Source: CBFCZU01 sp965602635 (GTDB taxonomy: Bacteria; Planctomycetota; Phycisphaerae; SM23-33). Taken from it: a stretch of DNA of 5,441 nucleotides. The position numbers and the translations under genes were made by a program. The DNA is taken from assembly GCA_965602635.1 (NCBI GenBank), contig CBFCZU010000272.1:1-5441 (forward strand), given 5' to 3'. The notes below the pieces were generated by a model. That model made no database searches and was not told the DNA's origin. It saw only the letters and a list, made by a program, of their open reading frames with translations. Each line of letters opens with the position of its first letter. The first letter of the stretch is position 1. This document shows positions 1-5,441 of the stretch, in pieces.

Positions 1-1578
1 CCGCGCCAGCCCCCCGGCCGACAGCAGCGCCAGCGGCGGCAGGACGATGGAGATGAACCTGCCCGGCATGCCGCGCGTGAACATTGCCCAGACCAGGACC
101 TGCATTCCCGCCACGGCGGCCAGCGACCACTCCCACGCCCCCACGCGGCGGGGGCGGGCGAACATGGCCACCAGCGTGCCCAGCGTAAGGCACAGCAGCA
201 GGAAGGCCGGGCTCAGCGGCGGTTCCCGTCCGTAGGGTAGGAGCCAGGGCTGCAGCAGCCAGCGCCCCAGCATCTCCTGGCGGCTGAACTGCCGGCGCGG
301 GGGCTGGTAGTCCGGCGGGGGCGGCACCGGGTCGTGGTGGCCGGGGGCGTGGGCGTCGCGCCAGCGCTGCGCCGACTCGTCGCTCAGGTGTGCCTTGCCG
401 AAGACGGACGTGCCCAGGGGAAAGACGGGGTTGCCCGTGGCGGCGACGTTGCGGGCAAGCCAGGGTGCGAAGAGCGCTGCCGCCGTCGCGGCGGCGAGTG
501 CCACCTGCCTAAGATCTGCCAGGCGCCGCAGCGACACGATCAGCATGACCGCCAGCAGGGGTCCGGCGATCAGCCCCACGCTGAGGTACTTGGCCGAGCA
601 CGCCGCCCCGGCCATGGCGCCGACCCACGCGGCCTCTCTGGCGCCGCGCCGGACGAGCCAGCGCCGCAGCCACAGCAGGCCCAGCGTCATGTAGCAGAGC
701 TGGGCGGGCTCGGCCATGGCCACGCCGCAGAGGTACAGCATCCACGGGGCCGTCGCCAGCAGCCCCGCCGCCGCCCGGGCGCGGAAGTCGTCCTCGCCGG
801 CCAGGGCGCCGAAGGCGCCCGCCACCGCCAGGATGGCGAACAGCCCGCCGGTGAGCTTGGCCAGGTACATCCCCTCGTACGCCCCGCCGCGGAGGCACAT
901 GCTCAGCAGGTAGAGCATCTCCACCCCCAGCGGATAGTGGCTGTAGATGTTGTGGTCGAGGGTCGTGACCTGGCCGGCCTGGTGGTACTCGCGCGGGAGC
1001 TGGAGGTGGTACTCCAGGATGTCGTAGGAGTCGGCGGTGAGGTTGCCCAGCCAACTCGGGGGCATGGTGGCGCCGGCCATCCACATGCCGACGGCCACCG
1101 CCACCACCGGCCAGATGAGGCTCGCACCGCGGAAGTGGCGCGACAGGCGGACCTGTCCCATGGCCCGGTGCGCCTGTGCCAGGGCCAGCACGACCCCGAC
1201 GGCGACCACCGGCCACCAGACAAGAATGGTCAGCGCCCCGCTGACTGCGGTGCCGACGATCATGACGGCAGAGGACAGCAGCCACAGGCCCAGCGCCGCC
1301 GCCGTCGCCAGCGCCAGGGCCCGCGGCGTGTCGGCCGGTGCGACGAAGCGGTAGATGGCGTAGCCGTAGCCCGCCGCCGCCGTCAGGACCAGTGCGGCGA
1401 TGATACCGTCGGTCAGGACGACCGTCAGGGCGCCGGCCACGGAGCTGAAAGATCCGACGAGCCCCCAGAGCCCGAGCAGCCAGCCGGCGAACATCATCGC
1501 CGCCAGCGCCCAGGCGGGCAGCTCGCCTGCCCCGGAGGGGGATACGCCCTCGCTCGGATGCGTCGGTTTCAGTTCCAT
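1..1578 (-). CDS. GT-C-like membrane glycosyltransferase (3' end outside window)
   Basis: Starting at the ATG at 1578-1576, this minus-strand frame stays open for 526 codons to base 1 with no stop, so the C-terminus lies outside the window. The product is a polytopic membrane protein: a short hydrophilic N-terminus (about residues 1-20), hydrophobic segments near 21-42, 47-69, 87-109, 113-134 and 154-172, then a conserved-looking loop, then further hydrophobic helices. The loop carries D183-S-Y-D186-I-L-E-Y-H191, followed by HNIYSHYPLGVEMLYLL (209-225). An acidic loop motif of this kind, with a downstream YP..VEMLY stretch, recalls the PMT/ArnT-like GT-C enzymes, which move a sugar from a polyprenyl-phosphate donor outside the cytoplasmic membrane. 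A proline-rich extramembrane loop lies at about 400-440. The acceptor and sugar cannot be inferred. The gene is divergent from the thioredoxin operon. No clear Shine-Dalgarno precedes the ATG; an in-frame GTG two codons upstream is an alternative start. Family-level confidence is moderate; that this is a real membrane-protein gene is near certain from its codon bias and hydropathy. Confidence 0.82.
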   Translation of the reverse strand, partial: MELKPTHPSEGVSPSGAGELPAWALAAMMFAGWLLGLWGLVGSFSSVAGALTVVLTDGIIAALVLTAAAGYGYAIYRFVAPADTPRALALATAAALGLWLLSSAVMIVGTAVSGALTILVWWPVVAVGVVLALAQAHRAMGQVRLSRHFRGASLIWPVVAVAVGMWMAGATMPPSWLGNLTADSYDILEYHLQLPREYHQAGQVTTLDHNIYSHYPLGVEMLYLLSMCLRGGAYEGMYLAKLTGGLFAILAVAGAFGALAGEDDFRARAAAGLLATAPWMLYLCGVAMAEPAQLCYMTLGLLWLRRWLVRRGAREAAWVGAMAGAACSAKYLSVGLIAGPLLAVMLIVSLRRLADLRQVALAAATAAALFAPWLARNVAATGNPVFPLGTSVFGKAHLSDESAQRWRDAHAPGHHDPVPPPPDYQPPRRQFSRQEMLGRWLLQPWLLPYGREPPLSPAFLLLCLTLGTLVAMFARPRRVGAWEWSLAAVAGMQVLVWAMFTRGMPGRFISIVLPPLALLSAGGLAR

Positions 1579-1586
1579 CGGCACAC

Positions 1587-1615
1587 ACGATATGCCCGGC
1601 CGGGCGATTTGACAA
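1587..1615 (-). promoter_or_regulatory. Possible promoter of the glycosyltransferase gene
   Basis: Reading the minus strand, TTGTCA (1615-1610, five of six matches to TTGACA) is followed after 17 bases by TATCGT (1592-1587, four of six matches to TATAAT). A start of transcription 6-8 bases further on would fall at about 1580, almost on the ATG at 1578. The mRNA would then be leaderless or nearly so, which fits the lack of a ribosome binding site. Both hexamers overlap arms of the nested inverted repeats. The hexamer match and spacing are visible; promoter activity is inferred, and sigma-factor preferences in this organism are unknown. Confidence 0.35.
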
Positions 1616-1684
1616 TGCCCGCCCCGCTCCGCCAGTCCCCGCGGCCCTACCCCAAGCTGGCATTGTCCCCGCCAGCGGGCATAT
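1590..1684. repeat. Nested pair of 9-bp inverted repeats in the divergent intergenic region
   Basis: The outer arms are ATATGCCCG at 1590-1598 and its exact reverse complement CGGGCATAT at 1676-1684. The inner arms are GACAATGCC at 1611-1619 and its exact reverse complement GGCATTGTC at 1659-1667. The two dyads have centres only about 2 bases apart (1637 and 1639). Each side of the intergenic region therefore reads GGCATTGTC, then CGGGCATAT, heading out toward its own gene, with 12 bases between the elements on the minus side and 8 on the plus side. The repeat pattern is read directly from the sequence. A role as paired operators or mirrored promoters for the divergent genes is an inference; the arms are too far apart (39 and 77 bases) to look like a simple terminator hairpin. 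Confidence 0.6.
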
Positions 1685-1687
1685 ACT
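1657..1687 (+). promoter_or_regulatory. Possible promoter of the thioredoxin operon
   Basis: TATACT at 1682-1687 is a good -10 match in an otherwise very GC-rich region. The best -35 candidate is CTGGCA at 1657-1662 (four of six), but its 19-base spacer is long, so the upstream element is weak. Transcription would begin near 1694 and leave a leader of about 65 bases before the ATG at 1759. The -10 overlaps the right outer arm of the inverted repeats. Confidence 0.3.
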
Positions 1688-1744
1688 TTCAATGGCGGGG
1701 TCGCGCCCGCCGCCGTGCATGAACCCGCGATGACCGCGACAGCA

Positions 1745-1751
1745 AAAGGAG
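1745..1751 (+). promoter_or_regulatory. Ribosome binding site of the TlpA-like gene
   Basis: AAAGGAG ends 7 bases before the ATG at 1759, an ideal Shine-Dalgarno placement. It fixes the start of the first operon gene. Confidence 0.8.
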
Positions 1752-1758
1752 CACGATC

Positions 1759-2874
1759 ATGCGTCGCCGAATAATCATCGCCTCGGCAATGCTGGGGCTC
1801 GTCCTGGCCGGCTTGGTTGGCGCCTGGGCCGCCTCTGAGCCAGCGGCAGGCAAGCCCGCCGAATCGGCCTTACAGGCCCTGACCGGCATGCGCCAGACCC
1901 TCAACAGGCGCCACACCACCAGGCAGGAGCTCGAAGGCAAGTTCAAGGAGGCCCTGGACGCACTGGCGAAGATGGAGAAGGACCATCCCAAAGCCAAGGA
2001 GCTGCACGAGGCGAGGATCTACGGCCTCATGGTGAACGTGCAGCTCGGGCGGCTCAGCGGCGACGCGAAGATGGGCGCCAAGGCAACGGCCCTGGCCGAG
2101 AAGGTCATCGCCTCCGACGCCCCGGCCACGCTGAAGCTGAACGCCGACGCCTACAAGGTGCTGCTCGAGCTCAGGCCAATCGGCAAGGCGCCCACCACCC
2201 GGCCGGCGGGCACCCAGGAGAAGATCATCTTCGCCTTCGCCGGGCGCTACGCCAAGACGGACATGGCCGTTGACGCGCTGATGATCGGCAGGAGCCTGGC
2301 GCAGATGTTCGAGATGGACTCGCTCGCCAAGAAGCTCGAGGACAAAGTCATCGCCGAGCATCCCAAGCACGCGGTGGCCGGGCAAATCCGCACCCAGCGG
2401 GAGCGCAGCATGGTCGGCAAGCCGTTCGAGGCGACGCTGACCAAGCTCGACGGCAAGAAGCTCAACCTGCCCGGCGACCTGAAGGGCAAGGCCCTCGTGG
2501 TGGATTTCTGGGCGACCTGGTGCGGGCCTTGCGTGGACGAGGTGCCCTACATGAAGCGGCTCTACGCCAAGTACAAGCCCAAGGGCGTGGAGTTCGTGGG
2601 CATCAGCCTGGACAGGGCCGGCCACAAGGCCAGGCTCCAGAAGTTCGTCAAGACCCAGGGCATGGGTTGGATTCACACCTACAGCGGCAAATGGTGGGAC
2701 GACCCCACCGCCAAGAAGTACGACGTCAGGGGCATACCCAGGATCTGGGTGGTCGGCAGGGACGGCAAGGTAGTCTCCGACGACGCCCGCGGGCGGCTTG
2801 AGAGGATGCTCGACAAGGCCCTGGCCCCCAAGCCCGTGACCACCAAGCCGGCGACGAGGCCGGCCTCGGAGTAG
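1759..2874 (+). CDS. Exported TlpA-like thioredoxin-domain protein with intact WCGPC
   Basis: A 371-residue protein. Residues 1-24 are a Sec-type signal peptide (MRRR, hydrophobic core, A22-W-A24 before the likely cut). Residues 40-215 are an alanine/lysine-rich helical region resembling degenerate TPR-like repeats, broken by a TTRPAG linker at 146-151. A thioredoxin fold of the TlpA/ResA/AhpC-TSA superfamily follows from about 217: GKPF at 220-223, VVDFWATW then C255-G-P-C258, and the cis-proline loop RGIP with P327. The tail (TTKPATRPASE) is again Thr/Pro/Arg-rich. TlpA-type proteins face the periplasm and usually reduce or exchange disulfides in target proteins; with both cysteines and the cis-proline present, thiol-disulfide activity is expected, but the partner is unknown. 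The start is set by AAAGGAG at 1745-1751. It is the first gene of an apparent four-gene operon and shares its plan with the cysteine-free paralogue at 3449-4732. Domain call is very confident; specific role is not known. Confidence 0.93.
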   Translation: MRRRIIIASAMLGLVLAGLVGAWAASEPAAGKPAESALQALTGMRQTLNRRHTTRQELEGKFKEALDALAKMEKDHPKAKELHEARIYGLMVNVQLGRLSGDAKMGAKATALAEKVIASDAPATLKLNADAYKVLLELRPIGKAPTTRPAGTQEKIIFAFAGRYAKTDMAVDALMIGRSLAQMFEMDSLAKKLEDKVIAEHPKHAVAGQIRTQRERSMVGKPFEATLTKLDGKKLNLPGDLKGKALVVDFWATWCGPCVDEVPYMKRLYAKYKPKGVEFVGISLDRAGHKARLQKFVKTQGMGWIHTYSGKWWDDPTAKKYDVRGIPRIWVVGRDGKVVSDDARGRLERMLDKALAPKPVTTKPATRPASE

Positions 2875-2936
2875 CCCCGCCACCGCGGCGTCATCTTATT
2901 GCCTGCGGCCGCCCCGTCGTGTACCATCAGGGCGAC

Positions 2937-3449
2937 ATGAAGGCCGTCCGGGGCATCCCGTCGCGCCGCTCACGCCTGCTCTGCGGCCTGGCGCTTGCCG
3001 CCGCCGTCTCCGCCGCCGGATGCAACATGAAGGACTGGAAGCTGGGCCGGTCGAAGGAGCCCGAAGCCCCCCCCGAGGAAGCCAGGGACACCAAGGTCCA
3101 GCAGCTCCAGGCCGAGATCGACACGCTCGGGGCCCGGGTCGAAGAGCTGGGCAAGCGCAACGACCGCCTGACCGAGAAGCTCAACCAGGCGGAGTTCATC
3201 AACGACCAGCTCGCCAAGCAGCTCAAGGTCGTCGCCGGCGCCCCCCGCATGCGGGACTACTACAAGGATCTGGCCGCCGAGCGGCAGTTGGAGATCGAGC
3301 GGCTGACGCGGCGGATCCGGACGCTGGAGAAGCTGCTGGGGATTCCCAGCACCGCGCCGGCGACCCGCCCGGCGACTCGACCGGCCGGGGGCTCTGCGCC
3401 CGCACCCCCCGCCACCGGCCCGGCCAGCAGGCCCGGGGGAGACCAGTGA
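2937..3449 (+). CDS. Small coiled-coil lipoprotein, function unknown
   Basis: A 170-residue protein from the ATG at 2937. An in-frame ATG at 2919 is possible, but it would place six residues ahead of the basic signal-peptide start, while AGGG at 2929-2932 sits just ahead of 2937. The N-terminus has basic residues (R5, R10, R11, R13), a hydrophobic core and a lipobox-like S-A-A-G-C with C29. The -3 residue is Ala rather than the usual Leu, so lipidation is likely but not certain. Asn at +2 would not signal inner-membrane retention under the E. coli rule. Residues 53-95 form a strong heptad coiled coil (VQQLQAEIDTL, VEELGKRNDRL), and a second helical stretch lies at 108-133. The C-terminal tail (138-170) is Pro/Ala/Thr/Arg-rich with two ATRP units. 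I do not recognise a family. The gene follows the thioredoxin gene by 62 bases with no terminator seen, and its stop overlaps the next start by one base. An oligomerising envelope anchor or scaffold is a reasonable inference. Confidence 0.85.
   Translation: MKAVRGIPSRRSRLLCGLALAAAVSAAGCNMKDWKLGRSKEPEAPPEEARDTKVQQLQAEIDTLGARVEELGKRNDRLTEKLNQAEFINDQLAKQLKVVAGAPRMRDYYKDLAAERQLEIERLTRRIRTLEKLLGIPSTAPATRPATRPAGGSAPAPPATGPASRPGGDQ
3360..3383 (+). repeat. Two 12-base direct units coding ATRP-ATRP
   Basis: GCGACCCGCCCG (3360-3371) and GCGACTCGACCG (3372-3383) are tandem units differing at two third-codon positions. They encode residues 142-149 of the lipoprotein. The same Thr-Arg-Pro-Ala style recurs in both neighbouring thioredoxin-fold proteins. 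Confidence 0.6.
3435..3442 (+). promoter_or_regulatory. Ribosome binding site inside the lipoprotein gene's 3' end
   Basis: GGGGGAGA lies 6 bases before the ATG at 3449, within the last codons of the lipoprotein gene. It supports 3449 as the start of the next gene even though that reading frame is open much further upstream. Together with the TGATG stop/start overlap it points to translational coupling. Confidence 0.65.
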
Positions 3450-4732
3450 TGAAGCTGCCCCGTGCGGCCATGGCGGCCGCGGCCGTGCTGCTGGTGACCG
3501 CCGCCGCCGCGCCCGACGCCTCAACACGCTCCGACGCCGCCATCGTCCTCGAAATCCAGCGGCTGACGGACCCCGACCCGACACTCACCGACCCGGCCCA
3601 GCAGCGGCTGGCGAGGCTCGCAAACCTCCGCAAGATACCCGCACTGATGGCGGAGCTGGAGAAGCGATTCCCCAGGAGCCGCTACCGCGCCGCCGCCGCG
3701 AGCCTGGCCGTGGACGCCCTGATCATGCGCCAGCAGCTCGGCGATAAGGCCATCCGGCGGGCGGATATCGTCGCCGCCGCCAAGCGGCTGATCGCCGCCG
3801 CCGACAGCGACGAGTTCCGCGCCAAGGGCAAGTTCGTCCTGCTGGAGACCGAGCTGATCGAGGCCGTTGGACTCGCCGCGGCGACCACCCAGGCGTCCAT
3901 GCCCGCGACGCTGCCGGCGACCGCTTCGGCCAGCCGACCCGCCGCCGCAAAAACACAGATCGCCTTCGCCAAGAAGTTCGCCGCCCTGGCCGGGGAGTTC
4001 CCCAAGACCGGCTACGCCCCGGTCGGCCTGTACCTGGCCGGGAGTCTGTACCTCAACGCCCGCGCCGAGAAGCCCGCCGTCGCCGCCTACGAGCGGCTGT
4101 CGCGCGACTATCCCAAGGATCCCTACAGCCTCGAGGCGCTGATGATCCTGGTTCAGCTTCACGCCCGCGCCGGGCGCGGCAAGCAGTGCCTGGCAGCCAA
4201 GCGGCGGTGCGTGGACCACTTCGGCGACTCCCCCGCCGCCGCCAAGTACCGCGCCGACATCGCACAATCCGAGTCAATCGGCAAGCCGTTCTTCCTCCGC
4301 TTCCGCTCCGTCCGCGGGAAGGTCGTCAACGTCACCGAGCACAAGGGCAAGACGGTCCTGGTGTACTTCTACGTCTCGGTCCTGGACGAGGGCATGAGGG
4401 CGTGGACGCTGGAGAAGATGTCGGGCCTGGCGAAGCTGGCGGCCGGGAAGAAGTGCGTCTTCCTCGCCGTCGGGGCCGATGGCCGAGACGACGCCGAGAA
4501 GGTCGCCGCCCTGCTCGATGCCATCAAGATCGACACGCCCAACCTGCTCGACCCCGACGGGCGGGTGGCCTCGCAGTACGGCGTGCTGCTGGTCCCGGCC
4601 GTGGCCATCGTCGGGCCCGACGGCAAGCTCAGGAACATCGTCTCGGCCGTTGACATCGTCGCCGCCGTCGGCAAGGCCCTCGCCGCCAAGCCGGCTGTCG
4701 CGCCGGCGCCGTCGGGCGCTAAGGAGAAGTAG
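3449..4732 (+). CDS. Exported helical-repeat protein with cysteine-free TlpA-like thioredoxin fold
   Basis: A 427-residue protein. Residues 1-21 look like a signal peptide (MKLPR, then a hydrophobic core ending TAAAA). Residues 40-140 are helical; a TTQASMPATLPATASASRPA linker follows from 146; a TPR-like pair of helices sits at about 208-270 (AAYERLSRDYPKDPYSLEAL, then HARAGRGKQCLAAKRR). A thioredoxin-like fold then begins: GKPF at 278-281, KGKTVLVYFYVS, and a C-terminal half with DPDGRVASQYGV, the VPAVAIVG strand with P383 where the cis-proline belongs, and PDGKLRNIV. Where the active paralogue upstream has WCGPC, this one reads V311-L-D-E-G315, so both redox cysteines are gone and disulfide chemistry at that site is not possible. 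The start is chosen from the GGGGGAGA site and signal peptide. It is very probably a diverged paralogue of 1759-2874: same order of parts, same linker position, same GKPF boundary. A binding or structural role in the envelope is inferred. Confidence 0.9.
   Translation: MKLPRAAMAAAAVLLVTAAAAPDASTRSDAAIVLEIQRLTDPDPTLTDPAQQRLARLANLRKIPALMAELEKRFPRSRYRAAAASLAVDALIMRQQLGDKAIRRADIVAAAKRLIAAADSDEFRAKGKFVLLETELIEAVGLAAATTQASMPATLPATASASRPAAAKTQIAFAKKFAALAGEFPKTGYAPVGLYLAGSLYLNARAEKPAVAAYERLSRDYPKDPYSLEALMILVQLHARAGRGKQCLAAKRRCVDHFGDSPAAAKYRADIAQSESIGKPFFLRFRSVRGKVVNVTEHKGKTVLVYFYVSVLDEGMRAWTLEKMSGLAKLAAGKKCVFLAVGADGRDDAEKVAALLDAIKIDTPNLLDPDGRVASQYGVLLVPAVAIVGPDGKLRNIVSAVDIVAAVGKALAAKPAVAPAPSGAKEK
4721..4726 (+). 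promoter_or_regulatory. Ribosome binding site of the peptidase E gene
   Basis: AAGGAG lies within the final codons of the preceding gene, 11 bases before the ATG at 4738. The spacing is slightly long but usable. It favours 4738 over the internal ATG at 4777, which would remove the first beta strand (RNIVAMGGGG). Confidence 0.55.
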
Positions 4733-4737
4733 AGCAA

Positions 4738-5441
4738 ATGCCAGGTAGAGCCGCGAGGAAGAGGAACATCGTTGCGATGGGCGGCGGGGGCTTCTCCGAG
4801 GAGCCGAAGAACCGCTTGCTGGGTAACTACGTGCTCGCCCTGGCGGGGAAAAAGAAGCCCAAGGTTTGCTTCATCCCCACCGCAAGCGGCGACGCCCCGG
4901 GCTACGTGGACAAGTTCCACCGGGCCTTCCCGGCCAGACGCGCCAAGGCGAGCAGCCTGACCCTCTTCAGGCACGCGGGCGTCGGCGACCTCGGGAAGTT
5001 CCTCCTGGCACAGGACGTCATCTACGTGGGCGGGGGCAGCACGGCGAACATGCTGGCCGTCTGGCGCGTGCACGGGGTGGACCGAATCCTGCGCAAGGCC
5101 TGGCGGGCGGGCGTGGTTTTGGCGGGAGTCAGCGCGGGAATGAACTGCTGGTTCGAGCAGTCGGTCACCGATTCGTTCGGCGGGCGGCTGGCGCCTCTCA
5201 AGGACGGCCTGGGGCTTCTCAAGGGCAGCGCCTGTCCGCACTATGACAGTCCGAAGGGACGGCGCCGCCGGGTGTATCGCCGGCTTGTGGCCGGGGGTGT
5301 CCTTGTCGCCGGCGTTGCCGCCGACGACGGGGCGGCTCTGCATTTCGTGGGCCGTAGGCTGGCGGCCGTAGTCACCTCCCGCCCCGAGGCCAGGGCCTGC
5401 CGCGTCGAACGTGTCCGCGGCAAGGCCGTCGAGACGCCGCT
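4738..5441 (+). CDS. Peptidase E, family S51 (3' end outside window)
   Basis: The frame is open from the ATG at 4738 to the window end (234 complete codons). PepE/YgaJ-type proteins are about 230 residues, so only a short tail should be missing. Conserved parts are visible in order: NIVAMGGGGFSEEP near the N-terminus, FIPTASGD, IYVGGGSTANMLAVWR, the nucleophile elbow GVSAGMNCWFEQ with S132, SVTDSFGG with D145, CPHYDSP with H168, and VAADDGAALHFVG. In S51 enzymes the serine and histidine act with an acidic residue to hydrolyse peptides; PepE of Salmonella cleaves Asp-Xaa dipeptides. The motif set here is closer to the Bacillus YgaJ-type subgroup, whose substrate I would not assume. Cyanophycinase belongs to the same clan but is longer. 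There is no signal peptide, so the protein is cytoplasmic, unlike the three exported products ahead of it. It starts 5 bases after the previous stop and is probably cotranscribed. D145 as the third catalytic residue is a guess. Confidence 0.93.
   Translation, partial: MPGRAARKRNIVAMGGGGFSEEPKNRLLGNYVLALAGKKKPKVCFIPTASGDAPGYVDKFHRAFPARRAKASSLTLFRHAGVGDLGKFLLAQDVIYVGGGSTANMLAVWRVHGVDRILRKAWRAGVVLAGVSAGMNCWFEQSVTDSFGGRLAPLKDGLGLLKGSACPHYDSPKGRRRRVYRRLVAGGVLVAGVAADDGAALHFVGRRLAAVVTSRPEARACRVERVRGKAVETP

Noticed and set aside
1594..1605. 12-bp palindrome GCCCGGCCGGGC
   Set aside because: It is a perfect dyad of only C and G in a GC-rich spacer, plausible by chance. It is mentioned only because it overlaps the outer repeat arm.
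1609..1614. Perfect TTGACA hexamer on the plus strand
   Set aside because: No -10-like sequence lies 16-18 bases downstream (the region is CCAGTC), so it is not supported as a plus-strand promoter; the overlapping minus-strand reading fits better.
509..1720. Minus-strand open frame of 403 codons overlapping the glycosyltransferase in another frame
   Set aside because: The product is Arg/Gly/Pro-rich with no domain, while the overlapping frame from 1578 gives regular membrane helices and a recognisable loop motif.
334..1722. Long plus-strand open frame (462 codons) opposite the glycosyltransferase
   Set aside because: It reads exactly antisense to the glycosyltransferase codons and its product is a low-complexity string rich in Arg, Gly, Gln and His. 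This is the usual result of GC-rich codon bias, not a gene.
2855..2868. 14-bp perfect palindrome CGAGGCCGGCCTCG near the end of the TlpA-like gene
   Set aside because: It lies within the codons for the TRPAS tail, has no loop and no T tract after it, and is expected at this base composition. It is not supported as a terminator.
1870..2883. Minus-strand open frame of 337 codons opposite the TlpA-like gene
   Set aside because: It is a shadow of a gene with a clear thioredoxin domain, signal peptide and ribosome binding site; the antisense product has no coherent domain.
2919..2936. Earlier ATG for the lipoprotein
   Set aside because: It adds six residues (MYHQGD) ahead of a normal basic signal-peptide start and lacks a ribosome binding site; 2937 is the better start.
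2875..2936. Possible terminator or promoter in the 62-base gap before the lipoprotein gene
   Set aside because: Only 3-4 bp stems are seen without a T run, and the best hexamers (TTATTG, TACCAT) are 20 bases apart. Nothing here clearly splits the operon.
3020..3448. Upstream extension of the cysteine-free paralogue's reading frame
   Set aside because: The frame is open, but the extension overlaps the lipoprotein and is Arg/Gly/Gln-rich. The signal peptide and ribosome binding site place the start at 3449.
4369..5343. Minus-strand open frame of 324 codons across the junction of the last two genes
   Set aside because: It runs antisense to two well-supported genes, including the peptidase E motifs, and its product resembles no family I know.

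Overview
The window is GC-rich (C and G dominate the third codon positions throughout) and reads as a compact bacterial chromosome segment with five protein genes, two of them cut by the window edges. Three of the proteins carry Thr/Arg/Pro/Ala-rich linkers or tails (TTRPAG, ATRPATRPAGG, TTQASMPATLPA) next to TlpA-type thioredoxin folds. That style is familiar from Planctomycetota, especially Phycisphaerae-like lineages. The taxonomic placement is an inference from protein style, not a marker-gene result. I see no rRNA, tRNA, CRISPR array or mobile element.

Layout: (1) Positions 1-1578, minus strand, hold a 3'-truncated polytopic membrane protein that looks like a GT-C type glycosyltransferase using lipid-linked sugar. 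(2) Positions 1579-1758 are a 180-base divergent intergenic region. It contains two nested, perfect 9-bp inverted repeats around a common centre, plus promoter-like hexamers facing both ways. (3) Positions 1759-4732, plus strand, encode three exported proteins in a row: a TlpA-like thioredoxin protein with an intact WCGPC site, a small coiled-coil lipoprotein, and a second protein of the same helical-plus-thioredoxin plan whose redox cysteines are absent. (4) From 4738 to the window end runs a peptidase E (family S51) gene, almost complete.

The plus-strand genes look like one operon: a 62-base gap, then a one-base stop/start overlap (TGATG), then a 5-base gap. The first three products should act outside the cytoplasmic membrane, and the S51 peptidase should be cytoplasmic. 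The most interesting point is the pairing of an active and a cysteine-free TlpA-like paralogue flanking a coiled-coil lipoprotein. It suggests an envelope module in which one copy does thiol chemistry and the other has become structural or ligand-binding. No function for the module as a whole can be read from the sequence.
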